From assembly GCA_964438735.1 (NCBI GenBank), contig CAYTLW010000107.1, forward strand, positions 1 to 26,878: DNA of 26,878 bases, given 5' to 3'. Below, piece after piece: positions 1-7,433 of this stretch. The stretch's first letter is position 1. Each line of letters starts with the position of its first letter. This stretch comes from CAYTLW01 sp964438735 (GTDB lineage Bacteria > Myxococcota_A > UBA9042). The position numbers were made by a program, and so were the translations under genes. The notes under the pieces were generated by a model. That model saw nothing but the letters and a program-made list of their open reading frames with translations, searched no databases and was not told the DNA's origin.

Positions 1-8
1 CGCCCCGG

Positions 9-46
9 TTTCAATTGACTACTTTAGATTATCATGATAATTGAAA
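9..46 (+). promoter_or_regulatory. Nested palindrome and possible promoter before the AAA ATPase gene
   Basis: ATTATCATGATAAT (28-41) is a perfect 14-bp palindrome. It is enclosed by a wider inverted repeat, TTTCAATT at 9-16 and AATTGAAA at 39-46. A TTGACT at 15-20 and a GATAAT at 36-41 could be -35 and -10 hexamers, but the 15-bp spacer is short. If real, transcription would start almost at the ATG at 51 and the palindrome would cover the -10 box, as an autorepression operator does. The palindrome is seen directly; the promoter role is inference. Confidence 0.45.
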
Positions 47-50
47 GCGC

Positions 51-1211
51 ATGTTCAAGCGCGCGCTGACACTTCCGCCCGCAGGTACCGAGACCCTCTT
101 TCTCTGGGGCCCGCGCCAGACCGGCAAGTCCACCCTGTTGCGCGCCACGTATCCGGAGGCGATGTGGCTCGACCTGCTGAAGGCCGACGAGTTTCGCGCC
201 TACCTCCAGCAACCGGAGCTGCTCCGCGGCCGGCTGATGGCGGCCCCAGAGGTGCGGCAGGTGGTGATCGACGAGGTGCAGAAGGTCCCTGCACTCCTGG
301 ACGAGGTGCATTGGCTGCACGAGAACCTCGGTGTGCGCTTCGCCCTGTGTGGCTCCAGCGCGCGCAAAGTCAAGCGCGGTCAGGCCAACCTGCTCGGCGG
401 GAGGGCGGTTCGATACTCGCTATTCGGCCTGGTAGGGCGGGAAATCGGCGCTGAGTTCGATCTGGATCGGATGCTCAACGACGGCTACCTGCCCGGCGTA
501 TTCGGGGCACGCCGCCCGCGACGACTGCTGACCTCCTACGTGGCCGACTATCTCAAGGAAGAGGTCGCCGCCGAGGGGCTGGTCCGAAACCTGCCGGTAT
601 TCTCGGAGTTCTTGAACATCGCGGCGCTCTCCGACGCCAACCTGGTCAACTTCTCCACCATCGCACGCGACTGCGGCGTCTCCAGCCCGACCATCAAGGC
701 CTACTTCGGCATCCTGGTCGACACCCTCCTGGGGCGGTGGCTGCCCGCCTGGCGGCGGCGCACCAAACGACGTGTCATCCGGGCGCCCAAGTTCTACTTC
801 TCAGACGTCGGCGTGGTGAACGCCCTGGCAGCCCGCGGCGTCCTGCTGCCTCGCTCGGCGGCCTACGGCCACGCATTCGAGAACTGGGTCTTCCACGAGC
901 TCAGCGCCGCGCTCGCGTACAGCGACAGCTTCGAGGCGTTGAGCTACTGGCGGCTGGCCAGCGGCATCGAGGTCGACTTCATCCTCGGCGACATGCGCGT
1001 GGCCATCGAGGCCAAGGCGACCGGCAAGGTGACCGCTGACCATTTGCGAGGGCTTCGCCAGCTGTCGATCGACCACCCTGAAGTGCAGCGGCGCGCGGTC
1101 GTCTGCCTCGAGGAGCAGCCGCGGCGAACCGCCGATGGCATCGATATCGTGCCGGCGCAGCGCTTTGCGATGCACATCGATGCGTGGACAGCTCCAGCCG
1201 AGTCCCGCTGA
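51..1211 (+). CDS. AAA_14 / DUF4143-type ATP-binding protein
   Basis: This 386-residue protein has the layout of the AAA_14-DUF4143 ATPases, which are common in bacteria and archaea and mostly of unknown function. Walker A is GPRQTGKST at residues 20-28. A Walker B-like VVIDEVQK lies near residues 68-76, and a sensor-like ALCGSSARK follows. The C-terminal half (about 180-386) carries the DUF4143 region with a helix-turn-helix-like stretch (ARDCGVSSPTIKAYF). It ends in a PD-(D/E)XK-nuclease-like pattern: E in FENWVFHEL, then EVDFILG and AIEAKAT. The ATG at 51 puts Walker A at the usual distance from the N terminus. The gene converges on the lipoprotein gene with 14 bp between stops. The family is often found with mobile or toxin-like loci, and its cellular role is not established. 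Confidence 0.85.
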   Translation: MFKRALTLPPAGTETLFLWGPRQTGKSTLLRATYPEAMWLDLLKADEFRAYLQQPELLRGRLMAAPEVRQVVIDEVQKVPALLDEVHWLHENLGVRFALCGSSARKVKRGQANLLGGRAVRYSLFGLVGREIGAEFDLDRMLNDGYLPGVFGARRPRRLLTSYVADYLKEEVAAEGLVRNLPVFSEFLNIAALSDANLVNFSTIARDCGVSSPTIKAYFGILVDTLLGRWLPAWRRRTKRRVIRAPKFYFSDVGVVNALAARGVLLPRSAAYGHAFENWVFHELSAALAYSDSFEALSYWRLASGIEVDFILGDMRVAIEAKATGKVTADHLRGLRQLSIDHPEVQRRAVVCLEEQPRRTADGIDIVPAQRFAMHIDAWTAPAESR

Positions 1212-1225
1212 GACTGCTCAACGAC

Positions 1226-2026
1226 CTACGGCATCTTCGGAGACGACTGATAAGTGCGGACCATCACGCTACCGGTACCCCAAGCGCCGCTCACCGGCTC
1301 CAGCACCGCCACGCGCATCTCCATCCAGATGCCGCAGTACTTGTAGAAGCTACCCGGGTGGACCGGAAACCTGACCTGCATGTCCGCCGCCACGGGACTG
1401 GCATTGGTATAACCCTCCTCCAGCTCGCCATCCTGCCGCACCCACACCACCGGCGATGTGCCGAAGGCGGTCTCCTTGCAGTTGAAGTAGCCCCGCGCCT
1501 GCACAAACAGCTTGACCTTCGCCGCGGTCTCGGTCGGGAGCACCACCCGGAATGCTGTGAGCACGGCCACGTACGGCGGCCCAGGGCCGAACTTCACCGG
1601 AACCCACTGGCCCTGCTGCCAGGGCACGAACGCACCGGTGAGCGGGTCCGACCGCCCCAGCTCCAACTCCAACGTTGGCTCATGCGCCGGGTCATCATCC
1701 TTGAAGAACAGTGGAGGCGGCCGCTCGCAACAGCTCGCATCTGGCATGGGCAGGTCCGCGACCTGCTCGTCTGGCCCTGGCGGCTTCTCATAGAAGCACA
1801 CGGTCGGGTCCACCTCCTCGATGCTCGCCGGTGTTGTCCCGAACTGGTATGGGTCGTCGCAGGGGGCTTGCGCCGGGGCCTCTCCGGCATCGCCCGCTTC
1901 CGAGTCCTTGCCCGTGCCATCAGGCGCGGCGCCGCATGCCGCGAGCAACGCAACCGCGGCGATGCTGGCCGCAATTGACGCTAGTCGTTGAACCGTGCAG
2001 CCGAAGTGGGCGCGTCGCGCTGTCAT
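1226..2026 (-). CDS. Putative lipoprotein of unknown function
   Basis: The 266-residue product begins with a hydrophobic signal segment ending in the lipobox LLAAC, with lipidated Cys at residue 31. An acidic, Gly/Ala-rich linker (about 32-55) follows, as is usual for exported lipoproteins. The mature part contains a Cys-Cys pair (DASCCERPP), a Pro-rich stretch and a mixed beta-like C-terminal half with several Trp and Tyr residues. I recognise no domain. The start is ATG at 2026 with no strong Shine-Dalgarno sequence, so a slightly different start is possible. It is probably anchored in the outer or inner membrane. The RAYT element lies just upstream, so its native promoter region may have been disturbed. 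Confidence 0.65.
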   Translation of the reverse strand: MTARRAHFGCTVQRLASIAASIAAVALLAACGAAPDGTGKDSEAGDAGEAPAQAPCDDPYQFGTTPASIEEVDPTVCFYEKPPGPDEQVADLPMPDASCCERPPPLFFKDDDPAHEPTLELELGRSDPLTGAFVPWQQGQWVPVKFGPGPPYVAVLTAFRVVLPTETAAKVKLFVQARGYFNCKETAFGTSPVVWVRQDGELEEGYTNASPVAADMQVRFPVHPGSFYKYCGIWMEMRVAVLEPVSGAWGTGSVMVRTYQSSPKMP

Positions 2027-2044
2027 GGATCACCAGGGTGAGGC

Positions 2045-2581
2045 TCAAGCAGGGTACACGAATGAACAATCCCGCGGGGTCGAGCGCGCCACCGGTCCAG
2101 GTCGATCAGGCGCCGCAGGCGCTCGCCTCGGGGCTGAAGACCCGGGCCCTTGTACGAGACGTCCGCCTTCGCGGACGGTGTGCCGGTCTGGCCGTTGGGC
2201 GTCAGATTGGAAGACTTGGTGGTCGCGTTGGCTCCGCACGTACGCTTCCACCCTGGGGAGGGCGGTCTTCGGAATGGTCCAGGCACCCAACCCGTGTTGC
2301 CACCGGACCGAGTCTGGCCCCTGTTTCAACGTCGCAAGCCGACTGCTCGATCCCTTCAGGTGTTTGGCCATCGTCGCGACCGAGACGGTCGCCGGCAATT
2401 CGGTCACGACGTGGACGTGATCCTCCACGCCCCCAACCACCACACGACGGCTCCCCAACGCTCTCGACTTCGCAGCAATCGCTGGCCACAGCCACCCTTC
2501 GACACCCCGGTCGATCGACCGATCCCGGTCCCACGTCGACCAGACCAGATGCACATACAACTCGAGCCGATTCCCCTTCAC
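2045..2581 (-). CDS. REP-associated tyrosine transposase (RAYT, IS200/IS605-like Y1 family)
   Basis: The 178-residue ORF starts with GTG at 2581. It shows the features of Y1 HUH single-strand transposases: ELYVHLVWST at the N terminus, the metal-binding HUH motif HVH at residues 55-57 (VEDHVHVVTELP), and a candidate nucleophile Tyr114 in VEAYVRSQRDHQ. The HGLGAWTIPKTALP stretch before the Tyr matches the family. RAYTs act on REP hairpins rather than on ordinary terminal repeats. The catalytic part seems complete by about residue 125. The rest of the ORF reads through a REP-like unit (residues about 136-150) and further DNA, so the last 45 or so residues may not be native. The two flanking inverted REP units support the assignment. 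Confidence 0.75.
   Translation of the reverse strand: MKGNRLELYVHLVWSTWDRDRSIDRGVEGWLWPAIAAKSRALGSRRVVVGGVEDHVHVVTELPATVSVATMAKHLKGSSSRLATLKQGPDSVRWQHGLGAWTIPKTALPRVEAYVRSQRDHQVFQSDAQRPDRHTVREGGRLVQGPGSSAPRRAPAAPDRPGPVARSTPRDCSFVYPA
2134..2175 (+). repeat. REP-like unit, right copy
   Basis: The unit begins CTGAAGAC and ends in a hairpin, TCCGC-CTTC-GCGGA (2162-2175), extended by one G-C pair. It pairs with the minus-strand copy at 2593-2634. It lies inside the C-terminal part of the transposase ORF. Confidence 0.6.
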
Positions 2582-2592
2582 GATTCAGCCAA

Positions 2593-2634
2593 TCCGCGCA
2601 GGCGGATTTCTTGTCAAAGAGCCCGCGTCTTCAG
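2593..2634 (-). repeat. REP-like unit, left copy
   Basis: Read on the minus strand it begins CTGAAGAC and ends in TCCGC-CTGC-GCGGA. On the plus strand the hairpin extends to seven pairs, AATCCGC-GCAG-GCGGATT at 2591-2608. It lies 10-53 bases upstream of the RAYT start codon, so it may also act as a binding site or control element for the transposase. Confidence 0.6.
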
Positions 2635-2666
2635 GGCGCAAACAGACCGCACCCCAATGCCAAAAC

Positions 2667-2828
2667 CCCGCCAATGGTGTAGATGCCTGGGGCGCGGCTG
2701 GGGAGGTCGGATAGGAGCCTGGGGGGGACCAGCGGCTGGCACGCCAGTCGGCGCAGTTGGGGGTCGCTCCTGGCGAATTGGTCGGGAACTTGGAGATGGG
2801 TGTTGTGCGGGTGAAAGCGCGTGTCCAT
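2667..2828 (-). pseudogene. 5' stump of a second AAA_14-type ATPase gene
   Basis: From ATG at 2828 the minus strand encodes MDTRFHPHNTHLQ and then DPQLRRLACQPLV and APGIYTIGG. From memory of the family, one AAA_14/DUF4143 subgroup starts with this pattern (DPxLRRLAxxPLV ... PGIYxLxGGRQVGKTT). Here the match stops at residue 53-54, exactly where Walker A should begin, and the frame continues into unrelated sequence toward the REP-like unit. No downstream half (Walker B, DUF4143) is visible on either side of the element, so the rest was deleted as well as interrupted. It differs from the N terminus of the intact ATPase at 51-1211, so it is not a simple duplicate. Confidence 0.5.
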
Positions 2829-2845
2829 AGGGCGGTTTCGCCATG

Positions 2846-2877
2846 GTGATCAAACTTGATCAATGATAGCTGATCAC
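2846..2877. promoter_or_regulatory. TGATCA palindrome cluster upstream of the ATPase stump
   Basis: TGATCAA (2847-2853) and TTGATCA (2856-2862) form an inverted repeat with a 2-nt spacer. A third TGATCA at 2871-2876 makes a wider pair, GTGATCA/TGATCAC (2846-2852, 2871-2877). The AT-rich cluster is centred about 26 nt upstream of the stump's ATG, in the position of an operator or promoter. The symmetry is seen directly; a binding protein is inferred. Confidence 0.4.
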
Positions 2878-2993
2878 ATTCAGTCAGTAGATGTATGGAG
2901 TCGCCTGCGACGCCCGCTCGGTCGCGGACTCGCCCCCGGATCCCCCGCTAAAAGCAAAAAGCTAAGGACCTGGCCCCCCGATTGGCCCCCCGG

Positions 2994-5138
2994 TTACTTG
3001 GTCTGCATCACCAGGCTGCCATCCCAATCATCCGGTGGCGGCTCGACCCGGTAGTTCTCACAGCGCTGCCCCATCACCTGGGCGGCGCTGTCGCCGCGTC
3101 CGCCGAGCTCGCTGGCCTCGGTGAAGCGCTTCGCCGCGGCTTCGAAGTCCCGCTGCCGATACAGGGCCAGGCCTTCGCCGTAGCGCTGCAGGGCCAGCTG
3201 CTCGCTCTCGTCGAGGCTGTCGCGCTCGCCGACCAGCTCGTAGACAGCCATGGCCCGGGCCTTGCCCTTCATCCGGACCCAGTCCAGCTGGCGCAGCACC
3301 AGGGCCTCGCCGACCAGCGCTGCGGTGCGCTCGCCGACCAGGATGGAGGTACCGTAGACCTTGTTGAGCCCCTCGAGGCGGGCGGCGGCGTTGACCGAGT
3401 CGCCGACGATGGCGTAGTTGAAGCGCTCCGGCGCGCCGATGTTGCCGACCATCACCTCGCCGGTGTTGAGGCCGAAGCGAGTCGGCAGTGCCGGCCGGCC
3501 GCTGTGTTCGGCTCGAGCCACCAGCTCTCTGGCTGCCGCGGACATGGCCAGAGCGCTGCGGCAGGCGCGCAGGGCGTGGTCGACCTGGGGATCGGGCGCA
3601 CCCCAGAACGCCATGATCGCGTCGCCGAGGTACTGGCAGACGGTGCCGTTGGTGGCGCCGATGGCCTCGTTCATCTTCTGCAGGTACTCGCCCAAGGCCT
3701 CGACGACGACGTCCGGCGGGGTCCTTTCGACGACCGGGGTGAAGCCGGCGATGTCGCTGAACAGGACGGTGAGCTCGGCGATCTCGCCGCCGAGCCTGGC
3801 CTCCCGCCCGCCGGCGAGGAGTTGGCGGACCAACTGGTAGGGCACGTAGCGCGAGAATGAGCGCAACCCCTGGCGCAAGTGATCGGCCGCCCGGCCCATC
3901 TGGGCCAGCTCTCGGATCTTCGATCGCTCCGCCGACTCGTCGCTGTCGAGATCGAAACGGGCCAGGCGCAGCATCTGCTCACTGACGCGATGCACGGCCC
4001 GTATGAGGTTGCGGGACAGGGCGGTGGCCACCACCACGGCCAGCAGGGCCACCACCAGGGCGATGAGCAGGGAGCGTTGGGCCTGGGCCGTCAGCTCGCC
4101 GTAGAAGTCATCGGCAGGCACCACCGTCAGGCTCTGCCAGGGCACGCCCTGCAGCGGATGCGCCATGGCCAGGTAGGGGCCAACCACAAGGGGCTGCCAG
4201 CGAGCGTCGCCGCCGCGCTCGCCAAGGGCCCGCCAGGCGGCGCGCAGCATCGGGTCCGGATGTTCGTCGGCGTGGTGCACGACGACCTGGTCGCCGGCGC
4301 GGCGGACCGTCTCTCCCTGCGGATGCGCCACGACCTCACCCTCGTTGGTCAATACGTAGACGCGCCCGGATCGGCCCACCGACAGGCTGGCGACGAAATG
4401 CGACAGGGGCGAGGCCTCGAACTCGGCCGCAAGCACACCGACGAGCGCGCCACTGCCACCGCGCACAGCGCTTGACCAGGCGACGCCGGGTTGGTGGCGG
4501 CTGAGGAAGATGTAGGGATCGCTCCAGGCGCCGCCAGCATCCCCGGCGGCCAGGGCGTTTCGATACCAGGGGCGGCGGCGCGGGTCGTAGCGGCGGCGCT
4601 CCTCCGGCAGTGGTCGCCAGCTGCCGTCATCGTCGCGGACATGGTCGACCAGGCGCGTCATGGCCATGGGCGCTTTGGGGTCCCCGCTCGCCTCGCCGGG
4701 TTCGACCAGAGTGCGCCACGTCCGCCGCACACCCTCCTGCCCCGGCTTGCCCTCCACGGGAAAGCGATAGACCGCCAGGTAGGCACCGTCAGCCCGACCG
4801 AAGCTGGCCCACGTAAAGGAGGGGTTGGCCTCCAGGGCCATCTGCATCCAGGCCAGCACGGCCTCGTCGTCGCTGGGATCGAGGCGCCCGCCGCGCATGG
4901 CCGCAGCGGTCATCTGGGTGAAGGGCTGGGCCGGGTCCAGGAATCGGCGCGTCTCGCGGGCGGCGTGGTCGCCGACGTTGGTCGCCAGCGCCCGCCAGAG
5001 CCCATCGACGCTGTCGCGGCTCGACAGGTAGGTGGTCAGCGCCACCGCGCCCGTGGCGAGCACGATCAGCCCGACCATTGCCACGGTGACGACAGCCCGC
5101 AAGGGCGCGGCGCGGGCGGGCTCGCTGGTCTCGGGCAT
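2994..5138 (-). CDS. Membrane dCache-HAMP class III nucleotide cyclase
   Basis: The 714-residue product converts an NTP to a cyclic NMP in response to an extracytoplasmic ligand. TM1 is at about 14-37, then a periplasmic dCache-type sensor (about 40-345) with the hallmark YDPRRRPWYRNA at 184-195. TM2 is at about 357-374, HAMP about 375-430, and the cyclase domain about 453-637. The metal-binding Asp residues are D462 (LFSDIAGFT) and D506 (GDAIMAFWGAP); the transition-state residues N583 and R587 are present. The two purine-selecting positions are unusual: Q502 where adenylate cyclases have Lys, and A576 where they have Asp or Thr. A TPR-like helical tail (640-695) follows. ATG at 5138 is preferred over the longer reading to 5237 because it precedes TM1 directly. 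It is divergent from the AhpD-cyclase pair. Confidence 0.9.
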   Translation of the reverse strand: MPETSEPARAAPLRAVVTVAMVGLIVLATGAVALTTYLSSRDSVDGLWRALATNVGDHAARETRRFLDPAQPFTQMTAAAMRGGRLDPSDDEAVLAWMQMALEANPSFTWASFGRADGAYLAVYRFPVEGKPGQEGVRRTWRTLVEPGEASGDPKAPMAMTRLVDHVRDDDGSWRPLPEERRRYDPRRRPWYRNALAAGDAGGAWSDPYIFLSRHQPGVAWSSAVRGGSGALVGVLAAEFEASPLSHFVASLSVGRSGRVYVLTNEGEVVAHPQGETVRRAGDQVVVHHADEHPDPMLRAAWRALGERGGDARWQPLVVGPYLAMAHPLQGVPWQSLTVVPADDFYGELTAQAQRSLLIALVVALLAVVVATALSRNLIRAVHRVSEQMLRLARFDLDSDESAERSKIRELAQMGRAADHLRQGLRSFSRYVPYQLVRQLLAGGREARLGGEIAELTVLFSDIAGFTPVVERTPPDVVVEALGEYLQKMNEAIGATNGTVCQYLGDAIMAFWGAPDPQVDHALRACRSALAMSAAARELVARAEHSGRPALPTRFGLNTGEVMVGNIGAPERFNYAIVGDSVNAAARLEGLNKVYGTSILVGERTAALVGEALVLRQLDWVRMKGKARAMAVYELVGERDSLDESEQLALQRYGEGLALYRQRDFEAAAKRFTEASELGGRGDSAAQVMGQRCENYRVEPPPDDWDGSLVMQTK

Positions 5139-5415
5139 GGTTGGTTCCGCCCCACCGATTCGTTGTCCAACTGGCCGCCTGCCGCGCGCTGCAATGGGCC
5201 GTCCCCGCGCCACGCGCCGGGCATCCAGGATGCCCAAGGGTGAATCGGCGTCAATCCCAAGGCGCCCTGGCCGCTACAGGCCACCTCGCCCCGCCCGGTC
5301 TCCGTGCGCGAGATACTGGTCAAAGTTCAGGTGATTTGAGCGGTTGCCGTGGTTGTTCGTCGCAGGTCTGCGGTAGGGTGGCGCCTTCAAGTCACCATCC
5401 AACCCCAGGCAGGCC

Positions 5416-6483
5416 ATGACCAAGCTACTCCACGAGATCGAATGGGAAGATGCGCTCTTTCCGTTCACCACCGATGCCGCGTGGGAAGCCGAAGTGGTCC
5501 GCGCGCTGGGGGCGGCCCATCCGTGGGCATTGCACACCGCGGGCAGTCCCTGGATCCGCAATGTCCTGTTGGACATCCACCGGGTTCCCCTGGCGCACAC
5601 GCCCGGCAAGCTCATCGGCATCGCCCAGTTGGTCAGCTCGCAGGAGAACGCCTGCCGCTACTGCTACGGTGCCAGTCGGGCGCATCTGCGCATCCTGGGC
5701 ATGGACGAGGCCACCATCGACCGGCTCGAGCGCGACACGCAGATCGCCGACAGCGACGAGCTTCAGCGCGTCTTCGTGGCGTTCTGTCGCAACCTCTCCC
5801 GCTCCAATCCCCGACCGGCGGCCAAGGAGCGGGCGCAGCTCGAGGCGCTCGGCCTGGAGCCCATCGTGGTCGCCGAGGTGGCGTTCTGGATCGCCGCCAT
5901 CTGCGCCCTCAATCGCGTCACGACCCTGCTCGCCACGCCGCCGTTCGCCAAGCTGGAGAGCATGGCCTACAGCTGGTGGGGCAAGCTACTGCGCCCCCTG
6001 TTCGAGAAGAAGTTCCGCCAGCGCGCCCTACAGGCTGACTACTCCGGTGCGCCCAGGTGGGACGGCCCGTACGGCAGGTTGGTCGACCTGCTCGACGGCT
6101 CGCCGGCCGGTCCCATGACCGGGCACTGGCTGCGCGATTGTTTCACCACCGGGCCGCTCGCCCGCGAGACCAAGTTGTACATGTTCGCCGTCGTCGCGCG
6201 CAGTCTGCAATGTCAGCTCTCCGTGGACGAGGCGGCTTCGGGGTTGGACCTGGTTGACGGCGCGCTGGAAGACGCCCTCGCCACCCTGACCACGGACGCC
6301 ATCCCGGAAGATGAGCGTCGCCTGCTCGCCTGGGTCCGCGAGACCGTCTGGTACGAGCCCGCCGCCGTGCAACGTCAGACCCAGGCGCTGATGGAGCAAC
6401 TCGGACAGGACAAGACGCTGGACGCCATCGGCACCGCGGCGCTCGCCAACTCCTGTGTCCGCCTGACCATGCTGGCGACATGA
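5416..6483 (+). CDS. Double-length AhpD-like / carboxymuconolactone decarboxylase family protein
   Basis: The 355-residue protein has an AhpD-type redox motif, ENACRYCYGASRAH, with Cys80 and Cys83. Known AhpD proteins use this Cys pair for thiol-dependent peroxide reduction. The helical context before it (PGKLIGIAQLVSSQ) fits the family. The His usually four residues after the second Cys is missing; the nearest is His90, seven away. The length is about twice a single AhpD domain. The second half (about 235-355) has a similar start (TKLYMFAVVARSLQCQLS) but keeps one Cys, so it may be a degenerate repeat. The stop overlaps the next gene's ATG (ATGA at 6480-6483), showing translational coupling to a cyclase. 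The real substrate is unknown; peroxidase activity is inferred from the family. Confidence 0.75.
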   Translation: MTKLLHEIEWEDALFPFTTDAAWEAEVVRALGAAHPWALHTAGSPWIRNVLLDIHRVPLAHTPGKLIGIAQLVSSQENACRYCYGASRAHLRILGMDEATIDRLERDTQIADSDELQRVFVAFCRNLSRSNPRPAAKERAQLEALGLEPIVVAEVAFWIAAICALNRVTTLLATPPFAKLESMAYSWWGKLLRPLFEKKFRQRALQADYSGAPRWDGPYGRLVDLLDGSPAGPMTGHWLRDCFTTGPLARETKLYMFAVVARSLQCQLSVDEAASGLDLVDGALEDALATLTTDAIPEDERRLLAWVRETVWYEPAAVQRQTQALMEQLGQDKTLDAIGTAALANSCVRLTMLAT

Positions 6484-7256
6484 CCGGATTCGTCGCCGCG
6501 GCCACCGGAGCGCTGGCGATCGTGTTTGGGATCGCCTACTTCGTCGTGCGCGGCCGCGTGGCAGGTCTGGAGCAGCGACTCCGACACGCGCACACCAAGC
6601 TCGAGGAGCTCGAGAGGTCCTTCCAGCGCTTCGCCCCGCCCGAGGTGGTCGAACGCCTGGCCGCCGACAACATGGCCATCGAACCTGGCGCCCGCGAGGT
6701 CACCGTGCTCTTCGCCGATGTGCAGGGCTTCACCACCATGTCCGAGCAGCTCGATCCCGTCGTGCTGGTGGAGATGCTCAACGGCTATTTCCACGCCATG
6801 GACACAGCCATCGGTGCCCATCATGGCCGCATCTCCAAGTTCATGGGCGACGGCCTCATGGCCCTGTTCGGAGCCATCGACGCCAACCCCTGGAAGGCCC
6901 AGGACGCCGTCCGGGCCGCCCTGGCAATGCGGGCAGCGCTGGTGACCTACAACGCCACCCTGCAAGAGCAAGGACGGCCGAGTCTGGCCATCGGCGTAGG
7001 TATCCACAGCGGCGTCGTGTTCGCCGGAGTCATGGGCAGTCAGCGCCTGAAGGAGTTCACGGTCATCGGCGACGTCGTGAACACCGCCGCACGTATCGAG
7101 GGCCTGACCCGCAAGCACGAAACCGACATCCTGATCACCCAGGCGGTGCGCGATGGGCTGGACGAGCGCTTTTCTCTGCGGGCGATGGAACCCACCCCGG
7201 TCAAGGGCAAGGCGGAGCCGGTGATGACGTTTGCTGTGGATGGTTTTGAGGCCTGA
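6480..7256 (+). CDS. Membrane-anchored class III adenylate cyclase
   Basis: The 258-residue protein has one N-terminal TM helix (about 4-23), a short helical linker (25-50) and a full class III catalytic domain (about 70-256). Metal-binding Asp residues are D80 (LFADVQGFT) and D124 (MGDGLMALFG). The purine-selecting Lys is K120, and T194 sits at the second specificity position, as in class IIIb adenylate cyclases. N201 and R205 complete the active site. It therefore looks like a competent ATP cyclase, unlike the divergent residues of the cyclase at 2994-5138. The start ATG overlaps the AhpD-like gene's stop, so both are made from one message. The AhpD-like protein may be its redox partner or sensor; this is inferred from the coupling only. 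Confidence 0.9.
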   Translation: MTGFVAAATGALAIVFGIAYFVVRGRVAGLEQRLRHAHTKLEELERSFQRFAPPEVVERLAADNMAIEPGAREVTVLFADVQGFTTMSEQLDPVVLVEMLNGYFHAMDTAIGAHHGRISKFMGDGLMALFGAIDANPWKAQDAVRAALAMRAALVTYNATLQEQGRPSLAIGVGIHSGVVFAGVMGSQRLKEFTVIGDVVNTAARIEGLTRKHETDILITQAVRDGLDERFSLRAMEPTPVKGKAEPVMTFAVDGFEA

Positions 7257-7298
7257 TTGAGGGCTGCCCTCGCGCCGCGCACCCCACACTGACCGACC

Positions 7299-7310
7299 CT
7301 CCCGCGGGAG
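7299..7310. repeat. 12-bp perfect palindrome between operons
   Basis: CTCCCGCGGGAG lies 43 bp after the cyclase stop and about 124 bp before the start of the cysteine-repeat lipoprotein. A smaller hairpin, GAGGGC-T-GCCCTC, lies at 7259-7271. Neither has a following T run. They could be a terminator pair for the cyclase operon or an operator for the next one. Confidence 0.3.
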
Positions 7311-7433
7311 AAAGTGCTTCTATTCCTCCTGCCCCCTGGCGTTCAAACATGTCGAAGTTGGGCCCAAATGCCCTTTATTGCTCACTGGGCGCGCTATCGC
7401 GTACCTTGGGTCGGAAATAAGCGAGAGGTCGCC

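Larger units (their letters stand above)
2134..2634 (-). mobile_element. RAYT transposase bounded by inverted REP-like units
   Basis: Two copies of one hairpin-bearing unit face each other across the RAYT gene, one on the plus strand (2134-2175) and one on the minus strand (2593-2634). They match at 34 of 42 positions without gaps, counted by hand. The CTGAAGAC ends point outward and the hairpins point inward. The interval is 501 bp. This matches a RAYT inside a bacterial interspersed mosaic element of two inverted REPs. The true element ends are not proven, because the transposase ORF runs on to 2045. Confidence 0.6.
2582..2993. other. 412-nt stretch without an intact gene
   Basis: From left to right this stretch holds the left REP-like unit, a short unassigned spacer (2635-2666), the stump of an ATPase gene (2667-2828) and a cluster of TGATCA palindromes (2846-2877). 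About 115 bp of unremarkable DNA follows, up to the stop codon of the cyclase gene. Several overlapping short ORFs on the minus strand look like by-products apart from the ATPase stump. Confidence 0.6.
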
